A stretch of DNA of 64,000 nt from Mermis nigrescens (lineage: Eukaryota > Nematoda > Enoplea > Mermithida > Mermithidae): NCBI GenBank assembly GCA_036768485.1, contig JAVLUZ010000143.1, forward strand, positions 2,289,633-2,353,632, written 5' to 3'. Positions 1 to 10,814 of the stretch are shown here, in pieces. The position numbers and the translations under genes are program-made. Within the stretch, counting starts at the first letter, position 1, and each line of letters opens with the position of its first letter. Below the pieces are notes generated by a model. The model had not been told where the DNA came from and searched no databases. It worked only from the letters and a program-made list of their open reading frames with translations.

Positions 1-355
1 CAACTTACGCGTTTCCTAGTGTTTTAAACCAACCATGTCTTTAATTGTCTTCGATGTTTGCTATTTCATTCAATTGGCTTGGAAGAGTGTTAGTTTACTT
101 AATATCATTTCCCATAGCTACTGCATAGCTAACGTGCTGCTGTTTCAATCATTGTTATGGTTGAATATTTATTTTAATCTGTTGGCCGCAGAATATACAT
201 CGATTTTTTGCGTTGCTTAGAGAAAGTGTGATTTTTAGCAGATTTTCCGACTTTAGGTAGATTTTTCCTAGTCCCCTCCTTTTACATCCATAATAATCCA
301 CAATTCCAAGTATATTCATCTTTTTTGTTCCATCGGAGCATTTTTCTTTGCTAGT
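1..355 (-). repeat. Truncated copy of foldback element (second copy at 12018)
   Basis: Positions 1-355 are the reverse complement of 12018-12373 with few mismatches. The 172-bp segment 184-355, ending CTTTGCTAGT, is the terminal arm seen twice, inverted, in the complete copy at 12018-12778. This copy is cut by the window edge at position 1. The open frame of 61 codons across it is a by-product of AT-rich sequence and matches no protein I know. Confidence 0.8.
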
Positions 356-1910
356 GTTGGAATAACTGGAGACGTATAGTAGGTACCTATGTATTTAAAA
401 CCCTAGCACTAGTATACGGAAATATGGGAAAATGTATGGTTTAACGAAATAGACATATTTTGCTTTCTATTGGTCAGAAATCTTTGAATTTTATCTTTTA
501 GATGCGCAGGTTAATACTAGTGCGAATATTAGCTCCTGAGCATCCGCGATTTAATGTAGCAAGTAGATAACCACTTTGAAATCCGATGCCGAATGTTTTT
601 TTTTGTTTTTTGCATTTTTTGATGCAAATTCTGACATATGCGACTACACATACTTTATTTAATGAGATTCGCGGTCCATTTATGTATCTAGAAAAAGCGC
701 TATTATAATTGAAATTTAGACTGGTAGACATTTGTAAATACAGAGCCGCCCTATGTCTACGGAATCGACGTAGGAACGGGTGTATTCACCTTGCGGGACT
801 TACTTAGGAACGTAAGTACTTAAATCTGCTCTTAGCGCTGGCGCCGATCACGTGATTAAAGAAACCTCGATCTTCTGCACCCTTGTAGAGCTACGGCGCG
901 ACTCCCTCAGCCCTACTGTTGCTGGTCGCACTTTCGTCGGGAGTCTACGCAGCTACGCCCTAGATCCTAGAGTACCTACCTAATCCCGGTAATGCTGCAA
1001 GGTTAGTTGACCCATCTCAATCCCGCTCAAGTTGATGAATTAACTTCTTTTCGAGGTTCGAATCAATCAGAAATGTTTTTGGTTCCTAATGTACGTAGCA
1101 CAATGAAATTTGAAAACAATACCAACGAGCTCTAGATTGATCAATCATCATGAAAGATAAAATAATATTTTTGACCAATTTCAGGATTGAAAAAAGAATT
1201 TTGAATTTTTGAACGAAATAAATAATCACACAAAATTTACCTATTCCTCCACCAAATATCAAGAAATCCTCAACAACAGGAAACATCGACCACACTCTCG
1301 GTATAAAGAAACCCCTGGGTGGGCTTTATATTTTATTTCAACGATATGTACATGGCCAAGTGCCGGAAAGCAAAATACAACGAAAAACGAATAAAACGTA
1401 CTTGACGACAAAATCGTACGCCAACCAACTAAATGATGATCTCATAGGATCCTAACAGTAAACGAAACTTTTACGTTAAAATAACATAAGACGAAATTAC
1501 TTTTAGCTCACAACGAATATTCTAAACTAAGATCAGCGGTAACGCATAAAACAATTACTATTATCATATACTTAATTCTATGTTACCGGACAAGTATCTT
1601 ATTGTTTTTTATATTGAAAATTTGGGAAAAGATAGGAAACTGAAGGCATAGCCCACAGTACACTATCGCGCGATAGCTACTCGTATTGGCTATGTTAATG
1701 GCTACCGCGAACTGCTAACACTAGTTTGCAACCGTGTAACTCTCGTAGTTACACATTGTTCATGACAGGTATGTATATGATGGCGCGCGCGCTCACGGGA
1801 GTTCAAAAAATTATTTTTTTCTGAATTTTTTCTATGGATGTCACCTTTCCTGGTCAAACTTCTTTATTTTTACTAGGATTAGGCTTAGATTTATGTGGGT
1901 GGTAGTCAGG
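356..1910. other. Unassigned intergenic DNA
   Basis: No gene or clear repeat recognised. 830-1010 is visibly richer in G+C than its surroundings, with several NNCGNN-rich short words and a TCACGTGA palindrome at 848-855. It does not fold into a tRNA or 5S pattern that I can recognise. 1660-1800 holds another CpG-rich patch (TCGCGCGATAG, GGCGCGCGCGC). These patches may be fragments of repeats whose other copies lie outside the window. Confidence 0.5.
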
Positions 1911-1914
1911 GATG

Positions 1915-2724
1915 TGTAACGGGGGCGCCGCCTCCCGCCGTTACGTGAGCAAAATTTTACCCGCATCGGTTTCCCGGATCTTCCGCTCTGATTCGCGTGT
2001 GTAGTACTAATCGACTACTTGGGCTCTTGCTCACAACTGCGCAAAGTATTGAATAATATTGAGAAAGAATGAAACATCAACGTCACGGGTTAAACTCCAA
2101 AGTAGGCATTTCTAGCCATGTAGTAGCACTCCTGCTACACTCCTCCCCCTCTAGGAGAAAGCGTTAGCGCAGACAACTCCAGAGAACGAATTCTGGGACC
2201 TCCAATATGTAACGGGGGCGCCGCCTCCAGCCGTTACGTGAGCAAAATTTTACCCGCACCGGTTTCCCGGATCTTCCGCTCTGATTCGCGTGTGTAGTAC
2301 TAATCGACTACTCGGGCTCTTGCTCACAACTGCGCAAAGTATTGAATAATATTGAGAAAGAATGAAACATCAACGTCACGGGTTAAACTCCAAAGTAAGC
2401 ATTTCTAGCCGTGTAGTAGCACTCCTGCTACACTCCTCCCCCTCTAGGAGAAAGCGTAAGCGCAGAAAACTCCAGAGAACGAACTCTGGGACCTCCAATA
2501 TGTAACGGGGCGCTGCCTCCCGCCGTTACGTGAGCAAAATTTTACCCGCACCGGTTTCCCGGATCTTCCGCTCTGATTCGCGTGTGTAGTACTAATCGAC
2601 TACTCGGGCTCTTGCTCACAACTGCGCAAAGTATTGAATAATATTGAGAAAGAATGAAACATCAACGTCACGGGTTAAACTTCAAAGTAGGCATTTCTAG
2701 CCGTGTAGTAGCACTCCTGCTACA
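1915..2724 (-). mobile_element. Miniature LTR retrotransposon (TRIM/SMART type), three-LTR tandem array
   Basis: Three LTRs, 1915-2139, 2208-2432 and 2501-2724, each about 225 bp and TG...CA bounded, are separated by two identical-length 68-bp internal regions (2140-2207, 2433-2500). A 4-bp target duplication GATG flanks the whole array (1911-1914 and 2725-2728). Read on the minus strand, the internal region starts 3 nt after the LTR with TGGAGGTCCCAGA, which has the form of a primer-binding site (complement of a tRNA 3' CCA end). It finishes with the 13-nt purine tract AGAGGGGGAGGAG (complement of 2140-2152) directly before the next LTR. No coding capacity. A full two-LTR unit would be about 518 bp. 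The plus-strand left edge of each LTR contains a GTAACGG...CCGTTAC stem. The three-LTR form is what unequal exchange between LTRs gives. Confidence 0.85.
2140..2152 (-). other. Polypurine tract of TRIM element
   Basis: Thirteen consecutive purines on the minus strand directly 5' of the LTR that starts at 2139. Repeated at 2433-2445 in the second unit. Its position next to the LTR sets the element orientation as minus. Confidence 0.7.
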
Positions 2725-2728
2725 GATG

Positions 2729-3399
2729 GAAAACCCAGATTTGAACATTTTGAATGTTGGGTTTTTTGGGTTTAATTGGGTTTTTTTATGGAAATGACAG
2801 CTAGAGCTACATACAGTAGCTGGGAATACTTCCAACTGCTGCAAGACACAAACAAACAAAATAAGATAGGTTTTCATTCATTCTGTGTAGGGGTAAAATT
2901 TACCATAACTAGTTTCATAGAATATTTAACATATTTTTGCCAAATTTCCATTTTTTAGGCTCCATATCAGATTTTTACCTACTTTTTCGATTGTTTGCTT
3001 TTGTACGTACTATATTCATTCAAAGCTAACACTATGAAGAACATATATAACATAGAATCATGATAAGGGAGTTCATTGAACCCCCATTAGTAGTGACTGC
3101 TAGGGTTAACCTAACTATGGTTCACTCTCGTCTGTAATATAAATGAATAGCAATAAAATACGATCGCATGAGCGAAAGCAAGCAAGCGCATATAGACATA
3201 TGCATGTAGTATACAGTCTGTTCGATTCATTTGAGACCGTTTTCAGGAATTTTTTTGAAGGCTTCAGTATGCATAACTAGGTGATTTACTGTAACCCGAC
3301 ATAAAAGTTGAGTGGGGGCGAGCGGCCGTCATTCTTTCATTTATAATGCACTAAACTGTCCATATAGACTTAATCAAGCATTTAAACAGTGCCGGGACA
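2729..3399. other. Unassigned intergenic DNA
   Basis: No gene or repeat with a second copy recognised. Short open frames here (for example 2668-2877 minus) overlap the LTR array and have no protein-like conservation. Confidence 0.4.
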
Positions 3400-4097
3400 C
3401 AGAGGCGGATTTTGGTTCGGGGGGGGGGGCAAAAACAAAAATTCTTTAATACTACTTTTGCATTGAATGACAGTAACGTTATGTATAGGAAAACTGAGTT
3501 TTCCGACCTTTAGTATTGTAGCCTAGCTAATTTATGGGTTTCTGACGATCAAAAATGCAAAAAGTGTAAAGCGGCGCGAAGTGCCGAAAATTTTTGGAAT
3601 TTCTACCGTTTTAATGTAGAATTTACGGTCTTTCTATTGACAAACAGTTCGGAAATCATAAGTGGCGCAAAGTGCCAAGAAATTTAGTCATCTGTTACCG
3701 CCCTTAAGATTTTGTAGCTCTGTGAATACTAATAGTTTGACAGAGCAGAGAATTATCAAATTTGTACAAAACAATTTTGACAGTTCATGCTTCTAACAAG
3801 AAAACTGCGAATTACTAATTGCGTCTGCAGATATTTTGAGTGATTCAGGCTTTTAAGCGCAATGCTGGAGCTTTACAAAAAGAAAGAACAGTAACTGGAG
3901 GCGCTATGCGCCGGAAAATTTTGACGTTTTCGCACTTTAAACTCAATTGATACCGCTTAAATCATACAAAACAGACAAATTAATGCCGGCGCGAAAGGCT
4001 GGAAATTTTTAGAAATTCCTAACCCTTTTACCTGACTTGTTCTCCCTTAAATCTCGTTGCACATGTACAACGAGATTTTACGGCCGCGGGGAGGGGG
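3400..4097 (+). repeat. Repeat with GGCGCGAAGCGCC-like palindromes
   Basis: Begins CAGAGGCGGATTTTGG followed by a G run, a hAT-like end, then a diverged tandem series whose units carry palindromes of the GGCGCGAAGYGCC type (about 3574, 3664, 3901, 3986) followed by AAAATTT. No right end with a matching duplication was found, so this is probably a truncated element. 24965-25005 has a related end in opposite orientation. A short inverted repeat (AAATCTCGTTG/CAACGAGATTT) lies at about 4050-4080. Confidence 0.55.
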
Positions 4098-4457
4098 GTC
4101 TGAGGCAGAGCCCTGCGCGGGGCGGGTCGGTCCGCCCCGCCCCGCAGGCCCGCGCGGCCCGCGCGGACTTTTTGCGGGGCGGGTCACACGGCTGGCGGGG
4201 CGGGGCGGGCTTTATTTTCTAAAAATTTTGGCGGGGCGGGGCGGGCCTTTCTTTTTTTAAATTTTTGTTGTGCAAAAGGATATGTGCGCGAAGTTGATTT
4301 CCATGCTCAAGGTTTCGCGAAATAGACTATAGTTCTAAGTAATGCCCTGCTGCTCATCCTTTGAATAAATACTCAATGAAATAGAACACATGGGGGGCTG
4401 TTAAAATAATACAAATTGAAATAATCCAGCTTTATCATGCATAAGCTTACATATATA

Positions 4458-5258
4458 CAGTGTTTCAAAAAAACGAAACCCATATTTGACCTTGTGACTT
4501 CTCAACAGCTCGCTCAATTTCAATGCAAATTGTTTTAAACGACCGACAAAAACCTTTGTAAGAAACTTGCTTAGTTTCGTATCCGTAGCTTGCTCTGTTC
4601 TTAGTGCAACGCGCAATTGTGTAAAAGTCGTTTTTTTCATTAAATACAATGCGTGTTTAGAAATAAATCATGTGTTTGCAACGTTGTAGCTTTTAATCGA
4701 GTAAACATTTTAGAATACGGTCTGCTCTATTCAAAAGCCTGTTTGTCTAGCTGTTAGCCTGTAAATTTTCGTACTATTTCGCTACTTGGTTCGAGAGTAA
4801 TTGAGCTTTCGCCAAATGTCATTCCTTAGGTCATTCACAAGCGCAAGCAACTCGCTGCTTATTTTGTCATTGCTGGCTCAATCGCCGAGGGAGTGACCTC
4901 AGGCAAAAGCTCAATAGCTCTTGAACCAACAAACGAAATAGAACTAAAATCTAGAGGCAACTAGCTAGATGAATGAGCTTTTGATTGAAGTAAACCGTAT
5001 TTTAAAATGTTTACTCGATCTAAAGCTACAACGTCGCAAACACATATTCATTTCTTACGACACATTGTATTTAATGGAAAAAAACGACTTTTGCCCAAAT
5101 GCGCGATGTAGAAGAACAAATAAAGCTGCGAAAATGAAACAGTGCAAGATCATTATGAAGGTTGTTATCTATTGATTAAAGCAAGTTGCATTCGAATTGA
5201 GCGATTCGTTTCGAAGTTACAAGGTCTGATATGGGTTTCGTTTTTTTGAAACACCCTG
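4458..5258. mobile_element. Foldback element with ~380-bp arms
   Basis: 4458-4840 and about 4893-5258 are inverted copies of each other over nearly their whole length, for example CGAAACCCATAT at 4476 against ATATGGGTTTCG at 5229, and the Lys/Asn-codon-rich segments around 4640 and 5070. Ends are CAGTGTTTCA and its partner TGAAACACCCTG. Flanks are AT-rich (ATATATA / TTTATATAG) with no convincing duplication. The short central spacer (about 50 bp) makes it a near-perfect cruciform. No coding capacity seen. Confidence 0.8.
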
Positions 5259-5286
5259 TTTATATAGGTAGGCAGGTACCTACATA

Positions 5287-5564
5287 CACACGTAGGCGTG
5301 GGGGAGGGGGGTTTGGGGGGATGCACCCCCCAGAAGTTGAAATACCCCCCCCCCCAGAAATCAAAATACCCCCCAGAAAATTTTTTTTTGCTTTTTCAGC
5401 AATTTTTTGATGCCATTGGATAGTGCTTGATGAGAAACGTCGAAAAATGGTGTTTTTGCCATACGACCACTTTTAAGACCATTTTTTGACCTTTAAAATT
5501 TTTTTCACCCCCCCCCCCCAGAAATTTTTTCACCCCCTCAGAATTTCGGTGCTGCCCACCTATG
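5287..5564 (-). mobile_element. MITE family A copy
   Basis: 278 bp, ends CACACGTAGGCGTGGGG and GCCCACCTATG, flanked by the 8-bp duplication CCTACATA (5279-5286 and 5565-5572). The body has C/G runs at the ends and an AT-rich middle (CACCATTTTTCGACGTTTCTCATCAAGCACTATCCA on the other strand, read in pieces). Seven or more copies occur in the window. Confidence 0.88.
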
Positions 5565-6242
5565 CCTACATATATGTAGGTACACACTACGTCCTTACAT
5601 AAGGTAGACTATCACCTATAGGATTTGAGTAATGGCGAGCATTGGGATCTGGGTTAACCCCTGGGATCCAACAGACCCCCAAAATTGATTTTGTTGTGCT
5701 AGTTTTGGCGATTTCGCCCCATCAGACCTCCTCAGAATTTGAGCAATCAGCAGTGCAAGATTATGCCTTTTGCAGCTTACCTACATATCTAACTACACCT
5801 ATCACAGTAACATCATTGTTGTTCCAATAAAGTTTATTGCTGTAAGACATTAGCTCTTATTCAATTTACAAAATTGCATTGCACTTATTTACATTGAAGA
5901 TTTTGTATCACTCATTGTCCGGTTCTTTATCTTCTTGCATTCTGGCTCCTTTTCGACCAGAAATGGATACATAGAGTACATGAAAAAATTTTGCGGGGCG
6001 GGGCGGGCGGGCCTAATTTTTATAACATTACTGGCGGGGCGGGTCTAAGGAGCTGCGGGGCGGGCTTTATTTCTTTCTTGGCGGGGCGGGGCGGGTCAAA
6101 AATTTCGGCCCGCGCAGGGCTCTGGTCTGAGGTGGCGCGCTCAAGCGTTCCCAGCGGGTTCTGGGCATAGTTCCAGAAAATTAAAAAAAACATTTTAATG
6201 ACGTTAAAATTTTCGCAAAATCGGACAAATCTCGGTTCTGAA

Positions 6243-6502
6243 CATACGTGGGCAGCAAGAAAATTCTGGGGGGTGCAAGATTTTTTTGAAGGTCGAAAAA
6301 TGGCCATAAAAATGGTGGTATGGCGATAAAAACACCATTTTTCGACGTTTCTCATCAAGCACTATCCATTGGCATCAAAAAATTGCGAAAAAACGAAAAA
6401 AATTTTCAAAAATTGAATTCTGGGGGGGGGTATTTTGATTTCTGGGGGGGTATTTTGGTTTCTGGGGGGTGCATACCCCTCAAACCCCCACGCCCAGGTG
6501 TG
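6243..6502 (+). mobile_element. MITE family A copy
   Basis: 260 bp from CATACGTGGGCAGC to CGCCCAGGTGTG, with 8-bp duplication GTTCTGAA (6235-6242, 6503-6510). The CAYACSTGGGC ends and 8-bp duplication suggest a hAT-like MITE. The recurring frame starting MAIKTPFFDVSHQALS is an accident of this repeat, not a gene. Confidence 0.9.
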
Positions 6503-6641
6503 GTTCTGAATCAAGCCCAAAAACACTTAAAATTGATGAACTACTACATTGCACAAAACTTCTGACCAGAAATGCGTTTTTCGACCTCTGGCAATTACAT
6601 AGCGCAGCAACGGGTCGTTGCCAATATGATATAGAAAAATG

Positions 6642-6822
6642 GGATCTAGTATACGATTTACCCGCCACCGTTTTTTAGCCGATTCAAATAAGCTACAGTG
6701 ACCAATACTATTTTTAATGATGCGAGTCAGAACGTGTTTGATAATTTTTGTGTAAAGTTTGGTCACTGTAGCTTATTTGAATCGGCTAAAAAACGGTGGC
6801 GGGTAAATTGTATACTAGATCC
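6642..6822. repeat. 64-bp inverted repeat (hairpin)
   Basis: 6642-6705 and 6759-6822 are inverted copies of each other with about two mismatches (GGATCTAGTATAC...GTGACCAA and reverse). Loop 53 bp. Flanking AAAAATG on the left and GAAAAATG on the right. It may be a small foldback MITE; there is no coding content. Confidence 0.85.
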
Positions 6823-7047
6823 GAAAAATGTATCAATGAAAATTTTGTTCTTACCGTTTTCAGGCCTATTTGTGGTCTTCTTATTAACAAGATGCAGTTC
6901 AGAAAACAGGAAATGCAAAAACATAAGCAAATTTGGCCATTTTTTATTTTAAATAGGATTATGTGTCCTTGTAAAGAAAGATAAACAAAGCAAAGAATAG
7001 ACAAACTGGTACACAAAAGACAAACAAAGAAGAGAATAGACAAACTG
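6823..7047. other. Unassigned AT-rich DNA
   Basis: Contains two copies of a short segment, AGACAAACTGGTACACAA, at about 7001 and 7039, just before the nest of hAT elements. No gene recognised. Confidence 0.4.
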
Positions 7048-7210
7048 GTACACAATAGTGTTATTTTGGTATACCAAAAATAAGTTTTGGTATGATTTTG
7101 GTAGGCACGTCGGTAGCGTTGGCAAAAGTCCGGGAAAAAAGACTTCCGGACTATAGTCCGGACTCGGACTATAGTCCGGACTACAAACTCAATTTTAAAG
7201 ACTACAGGAC

Positions 7211-7475
7211 CATACGTGGGCAGCAAGAAAATTCTGGGGGGGGTGCAAGATTTTTTTAAGGTCGAAAAATGGCCTTAAAAATGGTAGTATGGCGATAAAA
7301 ACACCATTTTTCGACGTTTCTCATCAAGAACTATCCATTGGCATCAAAAAATTGCGGAAAAAACGAAAAAAATTTTCAAAAATTGAATTCTGGGGGAAGG
7401 TATTTGGATTTCTGGGGAGGGGGTATTTTGGTTTCTGGGGGTGCATACCCTCCAAACCCCCCACGCCCAGGTGTG
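7211..7475 (+). mobile_element. MITE family A copy
   Basis: 265 bp, CATACGTGGGCAGC...CGCCCAGGTGTG, 8-bp duplication TACAGGAC (7203-7210, 7476-7483). It sits in the subterminal array of element b. Confidence 0.92.
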
Positions 7476-10095
7476 TACAGGACTATGGTCCGGACTGTGA
7501 TCTTTTAAAAAAAGACTGGTCCGGACTAGTGTTGTGAAAGATATCTTTATCTTTATCTTTTTAGCAAGATAAAGATAAAGATAAAGATATCTTTATCTTT
7601 ATCTTGACGATTTATTTATTTTATCTTTATCTTTATCTTTTAGGAAAATCACAGGCTATCTTTATCTTTATCTTTATCTTTTTGATAGGAATTTATCTTG
7701 CTAAAAAAGATAAAGTTTGTAAATAAGTTAGCACGTAATCCGTGAAATACATTTAGACGGATTCAAGTTTTACTGTAATACAAGAAAAGAAAAGAAAACG
7801 AGTGTTTAAACCCTACGAAATGCGGCCCAACCTAATGCCTGTATATCGAGGGTGTGGGTAAAATCCGGAAACGGAAATGGAAACAGAAACAATGGGCAAA
7901 ATACGGAAACGGAAACGTAGTTATAGTATTTTGCACACAGTTCCGTAGGGGGTTTCTCCGCTCTGAGGGTAATCCAAAGTGCCAGAAACGGGGTTCCCCA
8001 GGTAGGGCCTATCAGGGTCAACACACCCAACCCCGTTTCCGGCAAAATTTCACCCAGTGAAGTGGAGTTTAGGGGCTCGGAAATGGGGTACCCCATAATT
8101 CAATTGTGAAGCTGATCCCGGTTTCGTCGGGGGTTTCTCCGCCCTGGGGTGGCCTAAAGTGGCGGAACTGGGGTTCCCTAAGTAGGACCTATTAATGTAA
8201 ACACCCCCAACCTCGTTTCCAGCAAAATTTCTCCCACTCTGGGGGGGTTTAGGGGCTTGGAAACGGGGTACCACATAATTCAAATGTGAAGCTGAACTCG
8301 GTTTTGTCGGGGGTTTCTCCGCCCTGGGAGTGGCCCAAAGAGGAGGACCGGGGTTCTTCAAGGAGGAGCTATTAATTTGAATACCCCAACCCCGTTTCCG
8401 GTAAATTTTCTCCCAATGAAGGGGAAGGGGCTCGGAAACGGGGTACCCCATTATTCATATGTGAAGCTGACCCCAGTTCCATCGGTGGTTTCTCCGCCCT
8501 GAGGGTGGTCCAAAGTGCCGGAACCGCGGTTCCCCAAGTAGGGTCCATAAGGGTCAACACCCCTAACCTCGTTTCCGGCTGAATTTCACCCACTGAAGGG
8601 GAGTTTAGGGGCTCGGAAATGGGTACCCCATTATTCATATGTGAAGCTGACCCCGGTTCCGTTGGGGGTTTCTCTGCCCTGGGGTGGTCCAAAATGCTGG
8701 AAGCGGGGTTCCCCAAGTAGGGCCCATCAGGTTGAACACCCCAACCTCGTTTCCAGCCAATTTTCTCCCACTGAAGAGGGGTTTAGGGGCTCGGAAACAG
8801 GGTACCCCATCATTCATATATGTAGCTGACCCCGGCTCCGTCGGTGGTTTCTCCGCCCTGGGGTTAGTCCAAAGTGCCGGAACCGGGGTTCCGTAAATAG
8901 GGCCCATCTGGTTCAAGACCCCAACCCCATTTTCGGCAAAATGTTGCCCATAGAATGGGGGTTTAGGGACTAGAAAACTTAGTAGCTCATTATTCATATA
9001 TGTAACTGACCCCGGTTCATTCGGGGGTTTCTCTGCCCTAGGAGTGGTCCAAAGTGCGGGAACCGGGTATTCGCAAGTAGGACCCATTAAGGTCAACACC
9101 CTCAACCCCGTTTCCAGGCAAAATTTTACATACGTACATATATGAATAGTGGGGTACCCTGTTTTCGAGCCCCTAAACCCCCTTGATTGGGAGAAATTTT
9201 GCCGGAAACAGGGATGAGGGTGTTCACATTAATAGGTCCTACTTGGTGAAGCCCGGGTACGGCACTTTGGACTGCCTTCAGAGCGAAGAAACCCCCGACG
9301 GAACAGAGTTCAGCTTCACATTTGAATCATGTGGTACTTAATTTCCGAGCCCCTAAACCATCCTTCAGTGAATAAGAAATTTTCGGAAAAGGGGTTGGGG
9401 GTGTTGATGACCCTGATGGGCTCTACTTGCGACCCCGGTTCCGGCACTTTGGACTACTTCAGGGCAGAGAAACCCCTGACGGAACTGGGGTTTCTCATAT
9501 AAATAATGTGGTACCCCGTTTCTGAGTTCCTAAACCCCCTTCAGTGGAAGAAATTTTGCCGGAAACGGGATTGGGGGTGTTTACATTAATAAGTCCTACT
9601 TTAGGAACCCCGGTTCCGCCAATTTGGACCAACCCCAGGTGCGAAGAAACCTACCACGGAACCGGGGTCAGCTACATACATATATGAATAATGAGGTGCT
9701 CCGTTTCCGCTCTCCTAAACCCCCTTCCATGGGTTAAATTTTGTCGGAAACGGGGTTGCGGGTTTTGACCCTGATGGGTCCTAATTGGGGAATCCCGGTT
9801 ATGCCACTTTGGACTACCCTCAGAGCGGAGAAACACCCGACAGAACTGGGGTCAGCTACATGTATGAATAATGAGCTACTAAATTTCCTAGTCCCTAAAC
9901 CCCCGTTCTATGGGTAAAATTTTGCCGAAACGGGGTTGGGGTGTTGACCCTGATGAGCCCTACTTACGGAACCCCGGTTCCGGCCCTTTGGACTGCCCCC
10001 AGGGCGGAGAAACCCCCAACGGAGCTGGGGTCAGCTACATGCATATGTGAATAATGGGGTACCCTGTTTCCGAGCCCCTAAACCCCCATTCCATG

Positions 10096-10500
10096 CAGCG
10101 TTTTTTTTTGTACAAGGTCCGTTTGTACATGTACAAAGATGGTCCCCAAAAGTCTTTGTACATTTCGTACATGCAAATTTTTGTGTACTAAAATATGGTA
10201 CAGTAGCGATTTTAGCTAATTTCTGGGTCTCTAAAGGCAAAAATCACCAAGAAACGTCTTAAAACGGCGCGAAGCGCCGAAAAATTTGACATTTTTCCTT
10301 TTGAAACGCAATTTCTGCAATTAATTAAGTGTATAGAACACTTAATTACTCATTTCGGTTCGAAGCGCCCAAAATTTTTTCGAATTTTAGACCTTTTTTG
10401 CAATTTTTTACTTCCCAAAAATCGTTGTACATGCACAAAGACGGTCTTGAAAAGTTTTTGTACATTGGGAAAAATCTTAACCGAATACAAAAAAACGCTG
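10096..10500. mobile_element. MITE family C copy (GTACATGTAC-rich)
   Basis: 405 bp, ends CAGCGTTTTTTTTTGTAC and GAATACAAAAAAACGCTG, flanks ATTCCATG (10088-10095) and CTTCCATG (10501-10508), 7 of 8 matching. Contains TTTGTACATGTACAAAGA palindromes and two GGCGCGAAGCGCC-type palindromes. Confidence 0.85.
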
Positions 10501-10546
10501 CTTCCATGCGTAAGATTTTCCCGGAAACGGGGTTGGGGGTTTCGAC

Positions 10547-10814
10547 CATACGTGGGCAGCAAGAAAATTCGGGGGGGGGGGGGGTGCAAGATTTTTTGAA
10601 GGTCAAAAATTGGCCTTAAAAATGGTGGTATGGCGATAAAAACACCATTTTTCGACGTTTCTCATCAAGCACTATCCATTGGCATCAAAAAATTGCGAAA
10701 AAAAACGAAAAAATTTACAAAAATTGAATTCTGGGGGGGTATTTTGATTTCAGGCGGGGTATTTTGGTTTCTGGGGAGATGCATACCCCTCCAAACCCCC
10801 CACGCCCAGGTGTG
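10547..10814 (+). mobile_element. MITE family A copy
   Basis: 268 bp, CATACGTGGGCAGC...CGCCCAGGTGTG, duplication GTTTCGAC (10539-10546) against GTTTCGAA (10815-10822), 7 of 8. Inserted in the satellite of element c. Confidence 0.87.

Larger units (their letters stand above)
4106..6124. mobile_element. hAT-like non-autonomous element, GCGGGGCGG subterminal arrays
   Basis: Ends CAGAGCCCTGCGCGGG...CCCGCGCAGGGCTCTG form perfect 16-bp terminal inverted repeats, flanked by the 8-bp duplication GTCTGAGG (4098-4105 and 6125-6132). An 8-bp duplication and a YAGNG-type end are typical of hAT transposons. Inside each end, 4122-4255 and about 5990-6110, is a GC-only array of GGCGGGGCGGGC words. No transposase frame. 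A foldback element (4458-5258) and a MITE (5287-5564) are inserted in it. Confidence 0.9.

Noticed and set aside
848..855. TCACGTGA palindrome, a perfect MITF-type site
   Set aside because: It is 25 kb beyond the 3' end of Mitf and a single 8-mer; nothing links it to a promoter.
830..1060. CpG-rich stretch with GAGGTTCGAATC, resembling a tRNA B box
   Set aside because: No matching A box or cloverleaf stems could be found, so a tRNA or tRNA-derived SINE is not supported.
4401..5175. Open frames of 82 and 68 codons in the foldback element
   Set aside because: They occur in the two inverted arms, so each is a reverse-strand image of the other's sequence, and match nothing known.
7806..9105. 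Series of overlapping minus-strand frames with a repeated 60-residue peptide
   Set aside because: Not called as genes: they come from a 180-bp satellite, shift frame between units and lack any known domain. Kept as a finding only.
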